Positions 33,623 to 42,083 are shown, counted from the first letter of the stretch. The stretch: 64,000 nt of DNA from Halogranum rubrum (GCF_900114455.1 NZ_FOTC01000008.1:107255-171254); one strand, 5' to 3'. Notes: a model not told the origin generated them from the letters alone. Numbers and translations are program-made.

Positions 33623-33810
33623 CGGCTCCCGAACCGGGACCAAGGTTGGGAGCACGGGGCCACGAGTGGGCGGCGGCCAGCAGCGCCAGTCGGTGGCCGA
33701 TGTTGGTGTCAGACTGCTGCACGGGGCGGGGACGGGACCTTGCGGGGACCTGCCAGTGAGGACCGACTAGGGGCCTGTCAGCGGGGACTCTCTCTCTCCA
33801 GACCGCGTCG
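33623..33810. other. GC-rich structured spacer (possible ncRNA)
   Basis: 188 bases without a gene. It is G-rich with GCGGGGAC three times (33726, 33742 and 33781), a CGGCCA/TGGCCG stem (33674-33679 with 33694-33699) and CAGCAG pairing with CTGCTG. It could be a small RNA or just GC-rich debris. Confidence 0.4.
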
Positions 33811-34017
33811 TTACTGGCCCTCGGAAACCGTCGTCACACCAGTCGTCGACTGGTGAGTCGGTGCGGAGCCCTCCTGAACGACTTCGAGGTAGTAGAGTGC
33901 CTCTTGAAGATACGCCTGTTGACGCGCACTGAGCTCGCCGTAGCCTTCGTTTTGAATCGCGTTCTCGAGGTTCGTCGTTGCCTCAGCCAGGTTGTCGCCG
34001 ATGGTTCGGTTCTCCAT
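33811..34017 (-). CDS. Small hypothetical protein
   Basis: 68 residues (MENRTIGDNLAEATTNLENA). The first 50 residues form a predicted amphipathic helical hairpin (EGYGELSARQQAYLQEALYY), followed by a Thr/Ser-rich tail. No known motif. Codon use is acceptable but less GC-biased than in its neighbours, and the reading could be spurious. Confidence 0.5.
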   Translation of the reverse strand: MENRTIGDNLAEATTNLENAIQNEGYGELSARQQAYLQEALYYLEVVQEGSAPTHQSTTGVTTVSEGQ

Positions 34018-34168
34018 CTTGACTCAATCAATCCCGTACACCTTGATAAAATCGAGGCAACCAGGAGGTAAGTGGGGTCGATATTCTCTAAAAAACGAAT
34101 GTTCCGCATCGCGGGACGTTTGGGGCTAGGTGGTCAGAGTCTCCGGTAGCACGCCGAACGCGTCCGGT

Positions 34169-34942
34169 CTACGACTCCCCTTTCTCCGCGCCACCGAGAC
34201 TGTCCGGGTCGTCGGCGACGACGGCGTTGTCACGAAGCCACGTAACGGCTTCCGACAGCGTCGCTTCGTCGGCGGCGGTGAGTTTGATTCGGTTCGGTGT
34301 CGACCCACGGGCGGGGTAGCTACCGACGACGACGTCGAAGCGGTCGTGCAGGTCGGCGAACAGTTCGGTCATCGCTCCCTCCGGCGCAGGGGTGTAGAAC
34401 GTCTGAGTGACGACGTCACCGCCGAAGCGGTCGGCGACGAGTTCGAACATCCCTTTCATCTCGTCGGGCGGGCCAGGAAAGACGTAGACCGACTCGATGG
34501 CGCATCCGGGGGAGAGACCGACGGGGTTGAGCAGCGGTTCGGCCCCGGCGGGCGTCGCCGCCCAGTCGTCGACGTCGATGTGGAGGTCAGGGTACTCCTC
34601 GACGAGTTCCGGGTTGTTCTCTCGGTAAGCGCGAGCGGTGGCTTCCACGTCTTCGGCGACGTCGTCCTCGACGACGAGTTCGCGGTCGAAGGCGTCGGCG
34701 ACGGCGGCCATCGTCACGTCGTCGTGTGTACCGCCGAGGCCGCCGATGACGACGACGGCGTCGAAGGCGGCGTGCCACTCGCGAACCGTGTCGGCGATGA
34801 GTGCGGCGTCGTCCGGAACGGTGAGCATCCGGGTGACCGCCGCGCCGCGAGCGGTGACCTGCCGGGCGACCCACGAGGCGTTGGTGTTCTCGGTGTCGCC
34901 GGCGAGCAGTTCGTCGCCGACGGTGAGAATTGCGACGTCCAT
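34169..34942 (-). CDS. CinA/MoCF domain protein (molybdopterin-binding-like)
   Basis: 257 residues from the ATG at 34942 (MDVAILTVGDELLAGDTENT). The MoaB/Mog-like fold is shown by GDELLAGDTENTNASWVARQ, VVIGGLGGTHDDVTM and FPGPPDEMKGMFE. In CinA family enzymes this domain hydrolyses ADP-ribose-like or nicotinamide-nucleotide compounds, and the C-terminal deamidase domain of full CinA is absent here. The start at 34942 is chosen because upstream codons lack coding character. Cytosolic. Confidence 0.88.
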   Translation of the reverse strand: MDVAILTVGDELLAGDTENTNASWVARQVTARGAAVTRMLTVPDDAALIADTVREWHAAFDAVVVIGGLGGTHDDVTMAAVADAFDRELVVEDDVAEDVEATARAYRENNPELVEEYPDLHIDVDDWAATPAGAEPLLNPVGLSPGCAIESVYVFPGPPDEMKGMFELVADRFGGDVVTQTFYTPAPEGAMTELFADLHDRFDVVVGSYPARGSTPNRIKLTAADEATLSEAVTWLRDNAVVADDPDSLGGAEKGES

Positions 34943-35069
34943 CGTTCGTTCGAGTCGGCCCAGGGGCGTAAATCCGTGGCTCGCGGCCGCCCTCACCGAT
35001 AGCGAGTGAAAGAGTACTGAGTTCCGAGTTACAGAACTGATTAATCCAGTGAAAAGAAATGTAACGTCG

Positions 35070-35279
35070 ATGTCCGAACGCACGCCGCTCACAGAGCTTT
35101 CGGCCGTCGAGTACATCGAGCGCCTCCAAGGCGACGCCGAACTCGTCTGTACGGACGACGGCTGTCTGAGCTACCCCCGTCGAATCAGCCCCGACCGCCC
35201 CTACTCCGCGCGACTCGCTCTCGAAGACCCGACCTGTTCGGAGTGCGGGAGCGGACTGGCGCTACAGGGTCACTCGTAG
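35070..35279 (+). CDS. Small zinc-finger-like protein
   Basis: 69 residues from the ATG at 35070 (MSERTPLTELSAVEYIERLQ). Cysteines at LVCTDDGCL and PTCSECGSGL give two Cys pairs. An N-terminal helix precedes them. Typical haloarchaeal micro-protein; function unknown. Confidence 0.65.
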   Translation: MSERTPLTELSAVEYIERLQGDAELVCTDDGCLSYPRRISPDRPYSARLALEDPTCSECGSGLALQGHS

Positions 35280-35346
35280 GCGACGTGGGGCGATTCTCGG
35301 TGGGGTTCGTCACAGTGGACGAGAGAGCGACGCGTCCATCGGGCGG

Positions 35347-35520
35347 TTACGTCCCCGTCGAACTTCCCGAACTCCCCGACCCCCGCGACTCGCGAACGCT
35401 CGTCCCTTCACGGAGCAAGTCACAGTTTGGACAGCAACGGACCGACTCCTGACTCGGGAGCGAGAACACGCGGACGTACTCCTTCGAGACGGCCGACCCG
35501 CAGTTCTGACAGGTTGGCAT
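35347..35520 (-). CDS. DUF7563-like small zinc-ribbon protein
   Basis: 57 residues from the ATG at 35518-35520: MPTCQNCGSAVSKEYVRVFS, then CCPNCDLLREGTSVRE, then a Gly/Ser-rich tail ending at a TAA at 35347-35349. The starting pattern MPxCQNCGxxVxxxYxRVF is that of a widespread haloarchaeal zinc-ribbon micro-protein. Two CxxC pairs bind zinc. It faces away from the zinc-finger gene at 35070. The role is unknown; members are thought to be regulators. Confidence 0.75.
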   Translation of the reverse strand: MPTCQNCGSAVSKEYVRVFSLPSQESVRCCPNCDLLREGTSVRESRGSGSSGSSTGT

Positions 35521-35626
35521 ATGTCAGCTACACGCATAGAGAGGGTTGTAGGCTTTTCCCTACTTCGGCGGCGTTCGAGAGACGAACCACGGTCGAAGAC
35601 TCACAGAACTGCTTGGAACATCGTGC

Positions 35627-36052
35627 TCAGCGTCCGGCGTCGAACTCGCGCAACAGGCGGCGGACGTGGCCCGTCGAGTAGGAGACGCCGTACTCGCGTT
35701 CGATGTGTGCCTGGACGAGTTCCGGCGTCCACGTCTCGTCGTCGTAGCCGTGTGCCGTCGGGTCGGCGCCGAGGTCGGCTTGCAGCGTCTCGCGGGCGTC
35801 GTCGGTCAAACGCGGCGGTCGTCCCGGTCGCGGTTCGTCTTCGATGGCGTCCGCTATCGACTGTTCTTCGAACCGGTCGAGCCAGTAGTACAGCGTCGAA
35901 CGCGGAATACCGTAGCGGTCGGTGAGGTCCGCGACGGAGACGTCGTCTTTGTAGTCGAGTGCGACCATCAACCGCTTGGCCGCCTTCGCACTCTCGACGT
36001 CGGTGAGTGCCGTTCGGAGTGCGTCGGCGCTCACGTCGGCGAGTTTGTCCAT
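35627..36052 (-). CDS. Helix-turn-helix protein resembling the N-terminal half of IS630-type transposases
   Basis: 141 residues. The first part (about 20-75: VESAKAAKRLMVALDYKDDV, then SVADLTDRYGIPRSTLYYWLDRFEE) is a homeodomain-like HTH. The second part (about 75-140: RPGRPPRLTDDARETLQADL, HIEREYGVSYSTGHVRRLL) is the second HTH that precedes the catalytic DDE domain in IS630 transposases. No DDE domain follows, so it is either a remnant or a domesticated DNA-binding protein. Similar stand-alone genes are common in haloarchaea. Confidence 0.8.
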   Translation of the reverse strand: MDKLADVSADALRTALTDVESAKAAKRLMVALDYKDDVSVADLTDRYGIPRSTLYYWLDRFEEQSIADAIEDEPRPGRPPRLTDDARETLQADLGADPTAHGYDDETWTPELVQAHIEREYGVSYSTGHVRRLLREFDAGR

Positions 36053-36118
36053 ACTCGTGATTAGAGCGAGAGAGTTTAATGACTTGTGTTCGAGAAAAGA
36101 GAACCGGCTCTCGGTGGC

Positions 36119-36595
36119 TCAGGGCTGGTTGGCGTGTTCGGTCTCCTGGTCGGGCCACTCCAGTTTCGTCGTACACCAGTGACAGAAGTCGAGTTCCGGG
36201 TCGACGGGACGGCCACAGACCGGACACTCGATTTCGGCGCTCGGGTCTTCGCCAGCGGCGAGTGCGGCCTGTTGTGCGCGGTACTCGGCGTTCTGGTTGC
36301 GGGCGACGAGGTAGGCGTCGACGATACTCAGGAAGCCGACGACGATGATGGGTGCAAGCGCGACGAAGTCGGGTGCAGGAACGCCCGCTGCGCTTCCGGA
36401 CCCGGAGAGCATCGCTTCCCACCCCGCGTTCAACGCGTCGAGCTCCTCGGCCGGAACGAACATCGACGAACCGATGACCAAGAGAAGCCAGCCAGCGGCC
36501 CGCATCCACCGTCGTAGATAGAGGTGGCCGAGACCCACGACGGGGATGGCGAGCGCCACCGCGAGCCACGTTCGTTTCTCTTTCCGTTGGTCCAT
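36119..36595 (-). CDS. Membrane protein with C-terminal zinc ribbon
   Basis: 158 residues from the ATG at 36595 (MDQRKEKRTWLAVALAIPVV). Three hydrophobic helices (AVALAIPVVGLGHLYL, AAGWLLLVIGSSMFV, FVALAPIIVVGFLSIVDAYLV) are followed by a double Cys pair, ECPVCGRPVDPELDFCHWC, a classical zinc ribbon facing the cytoplasm. The TM2-like layout GLGHLYLRRW is reminiscent of TM2 domain proteins. Function unknown. Confidence 0.78.
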   Translation of the reverse strand: MDQRKEKRTWLAVALAIPVVGLGHLYLRRWMRAAGWLLLVIGSSMFVPAEELDALNAGWEAMLSGSGSAAGVPAPDFVALAPIIVVGFLSIVDAYLVARNQNAEYRAQQAALAAGEDPSAEIECPVCGRPVDPELDFCHWCTTKLEWPDQETEHANQP

Positions 36596-36695
36596 AGCCA
36601 CAGTACTGTGACCGACCGTAATCAGTCTTGAGTCTCACCGTTCCGAGACTGCCGCCGCCGGAGAACCTTAGAGCGTCCAACACCAAAGGGTGGTA

Positions 36696-37232
36696 ATGGC
36701 AGATACCGAACTCGCGACGGTCGCTGGCGGCTGTTTCTGGTGTATCGAAGCGCCGTTCAAAGAACTGCGCGGCGTCGAGTCCGTCACCTCCGGCTACTGC
36801 GGCGGCCACGTCGAGAACCCCTCCTACGAGGCGGTCTGTCGCGAAGAGACGGGCCACGCGGAAGCGGTCCAGATCGAGTACGACCCCGACGAACTCGACT
36901 ACGAGGACATCCTCGCCGTCTTCTTCACCGTCCACGACCCGACGACCGTCGACCGGCAGGGTCCCGACGTCGGCTCACAGTACCGCTCTGGCGTGTTCTA
37001 CCACGACGACGAACAGAAAGAGGCCGCCGAGGCGTTCATCGAGGAGTTGGAGGCCGACGGCATCTACGACGACCCCATCGTCACCGAGGTCAGCCCGTTG
37101 GAGACGTTCTACGAGGCCGAGGGCTACCACCAGGACTACTTCGAGAAGAACCCCAACTCGACGTACTGTACCGTCAACATCAACCCGAAACTGAGCAAAC
37201 TCCGCGAGCGGTTCGCCGACAAACTCGCGTGA
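36696..37232 (+). CDS. msrA: Peptide methionine sulfoxide reductase MsrA
   Basis: 178 residues from the ATG at 36696. The family active site GGCFWCIEAPFKEL (reactive Cys13, with Cys16) is followed by SGYCGGHVENPSYEAVC, GHAEAVQIEYDP and YRSGVFYHDDEQK. It reduces methionine-S-sulfoxide in oxidised proteins with a thiol donor. A GTG six bases upstream is also in frame. Confidence 0.96.
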   Translation: MADTELATVAGGCFWCIEAPFKELRGVESVTSGYCGGHVENPSYEAVCREETGHAEAVQIEYDPDELDYEDILAVFFTVHDPTTVDRQGPDVGSQYRSGVFYHDDEQKEAAEAFIEELEADGIYDDPIVTEVSPLETFYEAEGYHQDYFEKNPNSTYCTVNINPKLSKLRERFADKLA

Positions 37233-37277
37233 CGGTCTCGCGTCACCGGTCTACCCGGCCACCGTGCGGCGAAAACC

Positions 37278-37290
37278 CGAATTGCTAACA
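37278..37290 (+). promoter_or_regulatory. Shared 13-base motif upstream of glpR
   Basis: CGAATTGCTAACA, 24-36 bases before the glpR ATG. The same sequence with one change (CGAATTGCTCACA) lies at 38137-38149 upstream of fbp. It overlaps the expected TATA position, so it may be core promoter or operator. Confidence 0.4.
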
Positions 37291-37313
37291 CGGCCCGTTA
37301 CTTGTTCCCACGT

Positions 37314-38081
37314 ATGCTGCCCCGACAGCGGAAGCGGAAGATCATCGAGATGGTCACGGAGCGAAACGGGCAGTCCGTCGACGAACTCGCCACCGACCTG
37401 GACGTCTCCGAGGCGACCATCCGACGCGACTTGCGTCAACTGGCCGACGAGGGACTCGTCGAACGCTCACACGGCGGTGCAGTACCGGTCAAGAGCGTCG
37501 GGAACGAACGGCCCTACGGCCAGAAAGAGGTGCAGTTCCTCGAAGAGAAACAGGACATCGCGTCGGCCGCCGTCGAGGAGATTCGACACGGCGAAGTCGT
37601 CTTCTTCGACTCGGGGACGACGACGATGGAAGTCGCGAAGAAAGCCCCGTCTGACGACTCGTTCGTCGGCGTCACCAACTCGCCACACATCGCGCTCGAA
37701 CTCCGGAAACAGGACGGCGACGTGCAACTCACCGGCGGGTCGCTCCGACAGCGGACGCGCGCACTCGTCGGCCCGACGGCCGAGCGGTTCATGGACTCGT
37801 CGAACTTCGACCTCGCGTTCGTCGGCACGAACGGTATCGACGCGGACGGCGTGCTCACGACGCCGAAAGCCGAAGAAGCGCGGATGAAGGAGCTGATGAT
37901 TGCGCGCTCGAAACGCGTCGTCCTCGTGTCGACCGGCGAGAAGTTGGGCGAACAGAGTTTCAAACAGTTCGGGACGCTCGACGACGTGACCGTCTTCATC
38001 ACCGACGACCGCCTCTCGGACGAGCGCCGACAGTGGTTCGAAGACGCCAACGTCCGCGTCGTCGACGGCGTGACGAACTGA
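37314..38081 (+). CDS. glpR: DeoR/GlpR family transcriptional regulator
   Basis: 255 residues from the ATG at 37314 (MLPRQRKRKIIEMVTERNGQ); a TTG four codons earlier is in frame. The N-terminal winged HTH (QSVDELATDLDVSEATIRRD, then HGGAV) and the sugar-phosphate sensor domain (FFDSGTTTMEVAKKA, LTGGSLRQRTRALVGPTAE, LAFVGTNGID) are complete. In Haloferax volcanii GlpR represses fructose and glucose metabolic kinase genes, including pfkB, in glycerol-grown cells. Here it precedes fbp and lies next to the fructose PTS and pfkB genes, so a similar role is likely. Confidence 0.92.
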   Translation: MLPRQRKRKIIEMVTERNGQSVDELATDLDVSEATIRRDLRQLADEGLVERSHGGAVPVKSVGNERPYGQKEVQFLEEKQDIASAAVEEIRHGEVVFFDSGTTTMEVAKKAPSDDSFVGVTNSPHIALELRKQDGDVQLTGGSLRQRTRALVGPTAERFMDSSNFDLAFVGTNGIDADGVLTTPKAEEARMKELMIARSKRVVLVSTGEKLGEQSFKQFGTLDDVTVFITDDRLSDERRQWFEDANVRVVDGVTN

Positions 38082-38136
38082 CTCGTCCCGGGGTCAGAGG
38101 TAGCGACCGAACTGCACGATGGACATTGTTTCTCGG

Positions 38137-38149
38137 CGAATTGCTCACA
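38137..38149 (+). promoter_or_regulatory. Shared 13-base motif upstream of fbp
   Basis: CGAATTGCTCACA, about 140 bases upstream of the fbp ATG, differs from the glpR copy at one base. The distance differs from that at glpR, which argues for a regulatory rather than a core-promoter element. The 206-base glpR-fbp gap holds nothing else recognisable. Confidence 0.35.
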
Positions 38150-38287
38150 ACAAATCACACCCAGAATTCATTTGTGCGTCTCTGTCGTGGATACAGTCGA
38201 ACCAGTGCGCGCTGGACAGAGACCACACACCATGTACGCAGCTACGACTCGATGTGACAGCGTCGGCGACAGCGGAACCGAGGCGTC

Positions 38288-39121
38288 ATGACGGCCGTCG
38301 ACTCGATACTCACGACCGTCGTCGACGCGACAACCGAGATTCGCGCCGAGTTGGCCACCTACCGAGACAAAGTCGACACCGAGAACCCTACCGGCGACAC
38401 GCAAGTCGCCGCCGACCAGTGGATAGACGACCTACTGTTCGAGCGGTTCCGTGAACTCGACGCCGTCGGGTCGTTCGTCAGCGAGGAGCGACCGGACGCC
38501 ATCGACGTCGGCGACGGCTACAGCGTCGCTATCGACCCGCTCGACGGGTCGTCGAACCTCGAACCGAACAGCACGACGGGAACCATCCTCGGCATCTACG
38601 ACGCCCCGCTCCCGGCGAGCGGCCGCGAGTTGGTCGCCAGCGCGTACGTCCTCTACGGCTCCTACACGACGATGACCGTCGCCCGCGACGACACGGTCGA
38701 ACGACTCGTCATCCAAGGAGGAGAAGTCGTCGACACTGACCCGGTCAGCATGCCGAGCGACCCCGGAATCTGTGGCGTCGCCGGTCAGACGAGCGACTGG
38801 GACGACGCCCTCCGGACGTACGTCGACGAACTCCGCGAGACGTACAAACTCCGCTACAGCGGCGCGATGGTCGCCGACGTCGAACAGCTGTTGACCTACG
38901 GCGGCCTCCTCGCGTATCCGCCGGCACCGTCACAGCCTGACGGGATTCTCCGACTGCAGTTCGAGTCGAACCCCATCGCCCACATCGTCGAGGCGGCGGG
39001 TGGGCGGTCCTCGGACGGCCACGGCTCCGTCCTCGACTGTGACCCCAAGGAACTCCACCAGTGCGTGCCGACGTACTTCGGGACGCCCGCGCTCGTCGAC
39101 GAATTAGAGACGAGACTGTAG
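38288..39121 (+). CDS. fbp: Class I fructose-1,6-bisphosphatase
   Basis: 277 residues. The metal/phosphate signature VAIDPLDGSSNLEPNSTTGT is intact, preceded by FVSEERPD. The C-terminal region contains YSGAMVADVEQLLTYGGLL and IVEAAGGRSSDG. The enzyme hydrolyses fructose-1,6-bisphosphate to fructose-6-phosphate for gluconeogenesis, using Mg2+. Divergence of strand from the PTS operon but adjacency to it suggests opposite regulation, with GlpR as the likely switch. Confidence 0.93.
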   Translation: MTAVDSILTTVVDATTEIRAELATYRDKVDTENPTGDTQVAADQWIDDLLFERFRELDAVGSFVSEERPDAIDVGDGYSVAIDPLDGSSNLEPNSTTGTILGIYDAPLPASGRELVASAYVLYGSYTTMTVARDDTVERLVIQGGEVVDTDPVSMPSDPGICGVAGQTSDWDDALRTYVDELRETYKLRYSGAMVADVEQLLTYGGLLAYPPAPSQPDGILRLQFESNPIAHIVEAAGGRSSDGHGSVLDCDPKELHQCVPTYFGTPALVDELETRL

Positions 39122-39173
39122 AGGCATCGAGAAGACGAGGAGGAGACACGGAGGAGACGACAGGGTCGAGGCG

Positions 39174-39632
39174 TTAGCTAAACAGCCGTTTGAGTCGCGC
39201 GAACAGCCCCTTCGAGGGGTCGCCGCCGACCTGTTTCTGGTCGTTCGATTGGGACTGCGACGGCGACTCGCCATCCGTGTCGGCGTCGCTGCCGCCGCTC
39301 TGGAGTTCAGTCTCGCCCGTCTCGCCGGACTCGGCGAGTTCTTCGGCTTCGCGGATGAGACTCTCGACGTCGTTGACGGCGTCTTTGACCGTCCCCTTCA
39401 CGAGCGGTTTGCCCTCGAAGCGGTCGCGGCTGACGGCGGTGTCGGCCGCGATGATGACGGCGTCGGCCTCGGCGATCTCCTCGGACGTGAGTTCGTCTTG
39501 GGCACCCATCGCGCCCTGCACCTCGACGGACATGTCGTGGCCCATCTCCTCACCTTTCGTCCGGAGGTTCTCTGCGGCCATCTGGCTGTGTGCGATTCCG
39601 GTCGGACAGGATGTGACGGCAACTAGTTTCAT
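39174..39632 (-). CDS. ptfB: PTS fructose-specific EIIB component
   Basis: 152 residues. The start MKLVAVTSCPTGIAHSQMAA holds the phosphorylated Cys9 in the fructose-IIB context TSCPTGIAH. The C-terminal third is an acidic, Ser/Gln-rich tail not present in bacterial IIB domains. It takes phosphate from EIIA and passes it to fructose entering through EIIC. The gene overlaps ptsI by four bases and ends the operon. A stand-alone IIB is the arrangement also known in Haloferax volcanii. Confidence 0.95.
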   Translation of the reverse strand: MKLVAVTSCPTGIAHSQMAAENLRTKGEEMGHDMSVEVQGAMGAQDELTSEEIAEADAVIIAADTAVSRDRFEGKPLVKGTVKDAVNDVESLIREAEELAESGETGETELQSGGSDADTDGESPSQSQSNDQKQVGGDPSKGLFARLKRLFS

Positions 39633-41332
39633 TGGTCTTCGATGATGTTCGTCACGTCGCCTCTTGTAACTGCGTTCAGCGCGCGCGCTGCGACGTCGAT
39701 GGCGCGTTCGTGCTCGAGTGTCGATACGTTCTCCTTCACCGCCGGGATGGTGACGGCGCTCATACTGAGTTCGTCGAGGCCGAGTCCGACGAGCAGTTCG
39801 GTCAACTCGGGACTGCCGGCCATCTCACCGCACATACCGATCCACGCGTCGTTGTCGTGGGCGGCCTCGACGCTCCGGGCGATTGCGCGAAGCACCGGCG
39901 GGTGGAGCGGGTCGTGGAGGTGCGCCACGTGCTCGTTTTCGCGTGCGGCGGCCATCACGTACTGTGCGAGGTCGTTCGTCCCGATGCTGAGGAAGTCGAC
40001 GCGGGCGGCGAACTCGTCGGCCATGAACACCGCGCCGGGCGTCTCGACCATCACACCGAGTTCGGGGACGGTGTAGGCGACGCCCTCGTCGTCGAAGTCG
40101 GCGGCCACCTCGTCGACGGCGTCGAGTGCGGCTTCGAGTTCGTCGACCGTCGAGACGAGCGGGAACATCACGCTCAGCGTCCCGCCATCTGCGTCCGCGG
40201 CCGCTCGCAAGAGCGCGCGTAGTTGTGTCTCGAAGAGGTCGGCGTCGGGGCCGAGCGACCGCCGGATGCCGCGTTCGCCGAGGAACGGGTTCTCCTCTTC
40301 CGGCAGGTCGAGGTACGGAATCTGCTTGTCGCCGCCGATGTCGAGCGTCCGGACGACGACGCGTCCCTCGGGGAACGCCTCCAGCGCCTCGACGTAGGTC
40401 TCGTACTGCTCTTCTTCACTCGGTGGTTCCTCGCGGTCGAGAAAGAGGAACTCCGTCCGGTAGAGGCCGATACCGTCGGCCCCCTGCTCGACGGCCCCCT
40501 CCAGTTCGACGGAGCGGCCGACGTTCGCGGCGACCTCTATCTCGCGGCCGTCGGTCGTCTCCACGCGTTCGTGTGTGACTTCGACGTCCGGGCCGGTGTC
40601 GAGGGCGTCGAGTCGCTCTTGTGACGGGTCGACGACGAGTTCACCCGTCTCGCCGTCGACGATGACTGTCGCGCCCTCCTCTATCGATTCGAGGTCCGGG
40701 CCGACGCCGACGACGGCGGGCAGTGCGAGCGACCGCGCGAAGATGGCCGCGTGCGACGTCCGGCCGCCGGTGACGGTGGCGAACCCGGCGACGCGGTCGG
40801 GGTCGAGTTGCGCCGTGTCGCTCGGCGTCAGGCGTTCGGCGAGGACGACGGCGCCCTCCGGGAGCGCCGAGAGGTCGACTCGCTCGCCGTCGGTGAGGAG
40901 GCGAACGAGTCGGTCGCGAACGTCTCGCAGGTCGTCGGCGCGTTCGGCCATCCGACCGTCCATCCCCTCGAACTGCTCGATGGGGCCCGCGAACGCGTCG
41001 CGGACGGCGTACTCGGCGGGCGTGCCGTCGTCGATTTCACTGGCGACGCCGTCGTCTATCTGCGGGTCGTCGAGGAACTGGATGTGTGCGTCGAAGACGG
41101 ACGCCTCCTCTTCGCCGACGCGTTCGGCGGTCTGGTCGCGTTCCGCTTCGAGTTCCTCGCGGGCCTGGTCGCGGGCGTGCTCGAAACGGTCCTGTTCGGC
41201 CGAGCGTTCGGCAGGGTCGACCGTCGGCACGTCCTCGGCGTCGTCGAGCGCCGACTCCGGTCGGTACCAGACGACGGTGCCGACGTTCGCGCGAGGCGTC
41301 GCGCCGGTTCCCGTGAGCGTCCGTTCGCTCAT
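39629..41332 (-). CDS. ptsI: PTS enzyme I (phosphoenolpyruvate-protein phosphotransferase)
   Basis: 567 residues from the ATG at 41332 (MSERTLTGTGATPRANVGTV). The phosphohistidine site is GGRTSHAAIFARSLALP (His near residue 193). The PEP-binding part contains EFLFLDREEPPSEEEQ, IGTNDLAQYVMAAAREN and the catalytic Cys in GMCGEMAGSP. It takes phosphate from PEP and transfers it to HPr in the cytoplasm. The start overlaps the HPr stop (ATGA) and the stop overlaps the ptfB start, showing translational coupling through the operon. Confidence 0.97.
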   Translation of the reverse strand: MSERTLTGTGATPRANVGTVVWYRPESALDDAEDVPTVDPAERSAEQDRFEHARDQAREELEAERDQTAERVGEEEASVFDAHIQFLDDPQIDDGVASEIDDGTPAEYAVRDAFAGPIEQFEGMDGRMAERADDLRDVRDRLVRLLTDGERVDLSALPEGAVVLAERLTPSDTAQLDPDRVAGFATVTGGRTSHAAIFARSLALPAVVGVGPDLESIEEGATVIVDGETGELVVDPSQERLDALDTGPDVEVTHERVETTDGREIEVAANVGRSVELEGAVEQGADGIGLYRTEFLFLDREEPPSEEEQYETYVEALEAFPEGRVVVRTLDIGGDKQIPYLDLPEEENPFLGERGIRRSLGPDADLFETQLRALLRAAADADGGTLSVMFPLVSTVDELEAALDAVDEVAADFDDEGVAYTVPELGVMVETPGAVFMADEFAARVDFLSIGTNDLAQYVMAAARENEHVAHLHDPLHPPVLRAIARSVEAAHDNDAWIGMCGEMAGSPELTELLVGLGLDELSMSAVTIPAVKENVSTLEHERAIDVAARALNAVTRGDVTNIIEDQ

Positions 41333-41610
41333 GCCTCTTCCAGTTCGTCTTCCGGTGTGCTCAGTACCTGTTCGAGTGCGTCGAGCGCCGCCTCGGCGTC
41401 GTCGCCCTCGGCGACGAGACGGACTTTCTCGCCGGACCGCGCGCCGATACTCGTGACGGCGATCATGCTCCCGGCGGGGACGAGGTCGTCGGAGTCCGCC
41501 CGAGCGATTTCCACCGTCGCGTCGTACTCGCCGGCCGTCTCGACGAACTTCGAGGCAGGACGCGCATGCAGTCCGGCCTCGGGGACGATTTCGACGATTC
41601 GCTCGCTCAT
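41329..41610 (-). CDS. ptsH1: PTS phosphocarrier protein HPr
   Basis: 93 residues. Phosphorylated His15 lies in EAGLHARPASKFVE. The second site region (AGSMIAVTSIGARSG) keeps a Ser near position 48, equivalent to bacterial Ser46, though archaea lack the usual HPr kinase. HPr carries phosphate from enzyme I to EIIA. Four-base overlaps with ptfA (41607-41610) and ptsI. Confidence 0.97.
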   Translation of the reverse strand: MSERIVEIVPEAGLHARPASKFVETAGEYDATVEIARADSDDLVPAGSMIAVTSIGARSGEKVRLVAEGDDAEAALDALEQVLSTPEDELEEA

Positions 41611-42083
41611 GCGACTGCCTCCCGGAGCGCCGCCTGAACCGCTGCGGGTGTCTCGGCGGCGTACAGGTCGTCACGAACCTCCTCGTGCATCAGCGCCCGG
41701 GAGAGCGAACTGAGAATCGCGAGGTGGTCCTCCGCGCCCTCCTTCGGGACGAGAATCATGAACAGCAGTTTCGCCGGTTCGTCGTCCATCGACCCGAAGT
41801 CGACGCCCTCGTCGGAGCGCGTGAAGGCGACCGACGGACGCGAGACGGCGTCCGTCTGGGCGTGGGGGATGCCGATTCCCATGCCGACGCCCGTCGTCGT
41901 CTCCTCTTCGCGGGCCAACAGTGCGTCGAGTGCCGCCTCGCGGTCGTCGACTCGGCCGGCGTCGACGAGGAGGTCCAGCAGGTACTCGATACAGGCCGAT
42001 TTCTCGTTCGGCGGGTCGTCGAGTGCGATATGCGATTCGGGAATCAGGTCGTCGATGTCGTCTTTCTCGATGTTCGTGCTCAT
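41607..42083 (-). CDS. ptfA: PTS fructose-type EIIA component
   Basis: 158 residues. The active His74 lies in GVGMGIGIPHAQTDAVSRPS, the standard fructose/mannitol-type EIIA motif. The rest follows the family fold (LLFMILVPKEGAEDHLAILS). It receives phosphate from HPr and passes it to EIIB. It lies 49 bases after ptfC and overlaps ptsH1. Confidence 0.96.
   Translation of the reverse strand: MSTNIEKDDIDDLIPESHIALDDPPNEKSACIEYLLDLLVDAGRVDDREAALDALLAREEETTTGVGMGIGIPHAQTDAVSRPSVAFTRSDEGVDFGSMDDEPAKLLFMILVPKEGAEDHLAILSSLSRALMHEEVRDDLYAAETPAAVQAALREAVA

Noticed and set aside
33811..34017. Treating the 68-codon frame as certain
   Set aside because: Kept with low confidence only; codon bias is weak and no domain or promoter supports it.
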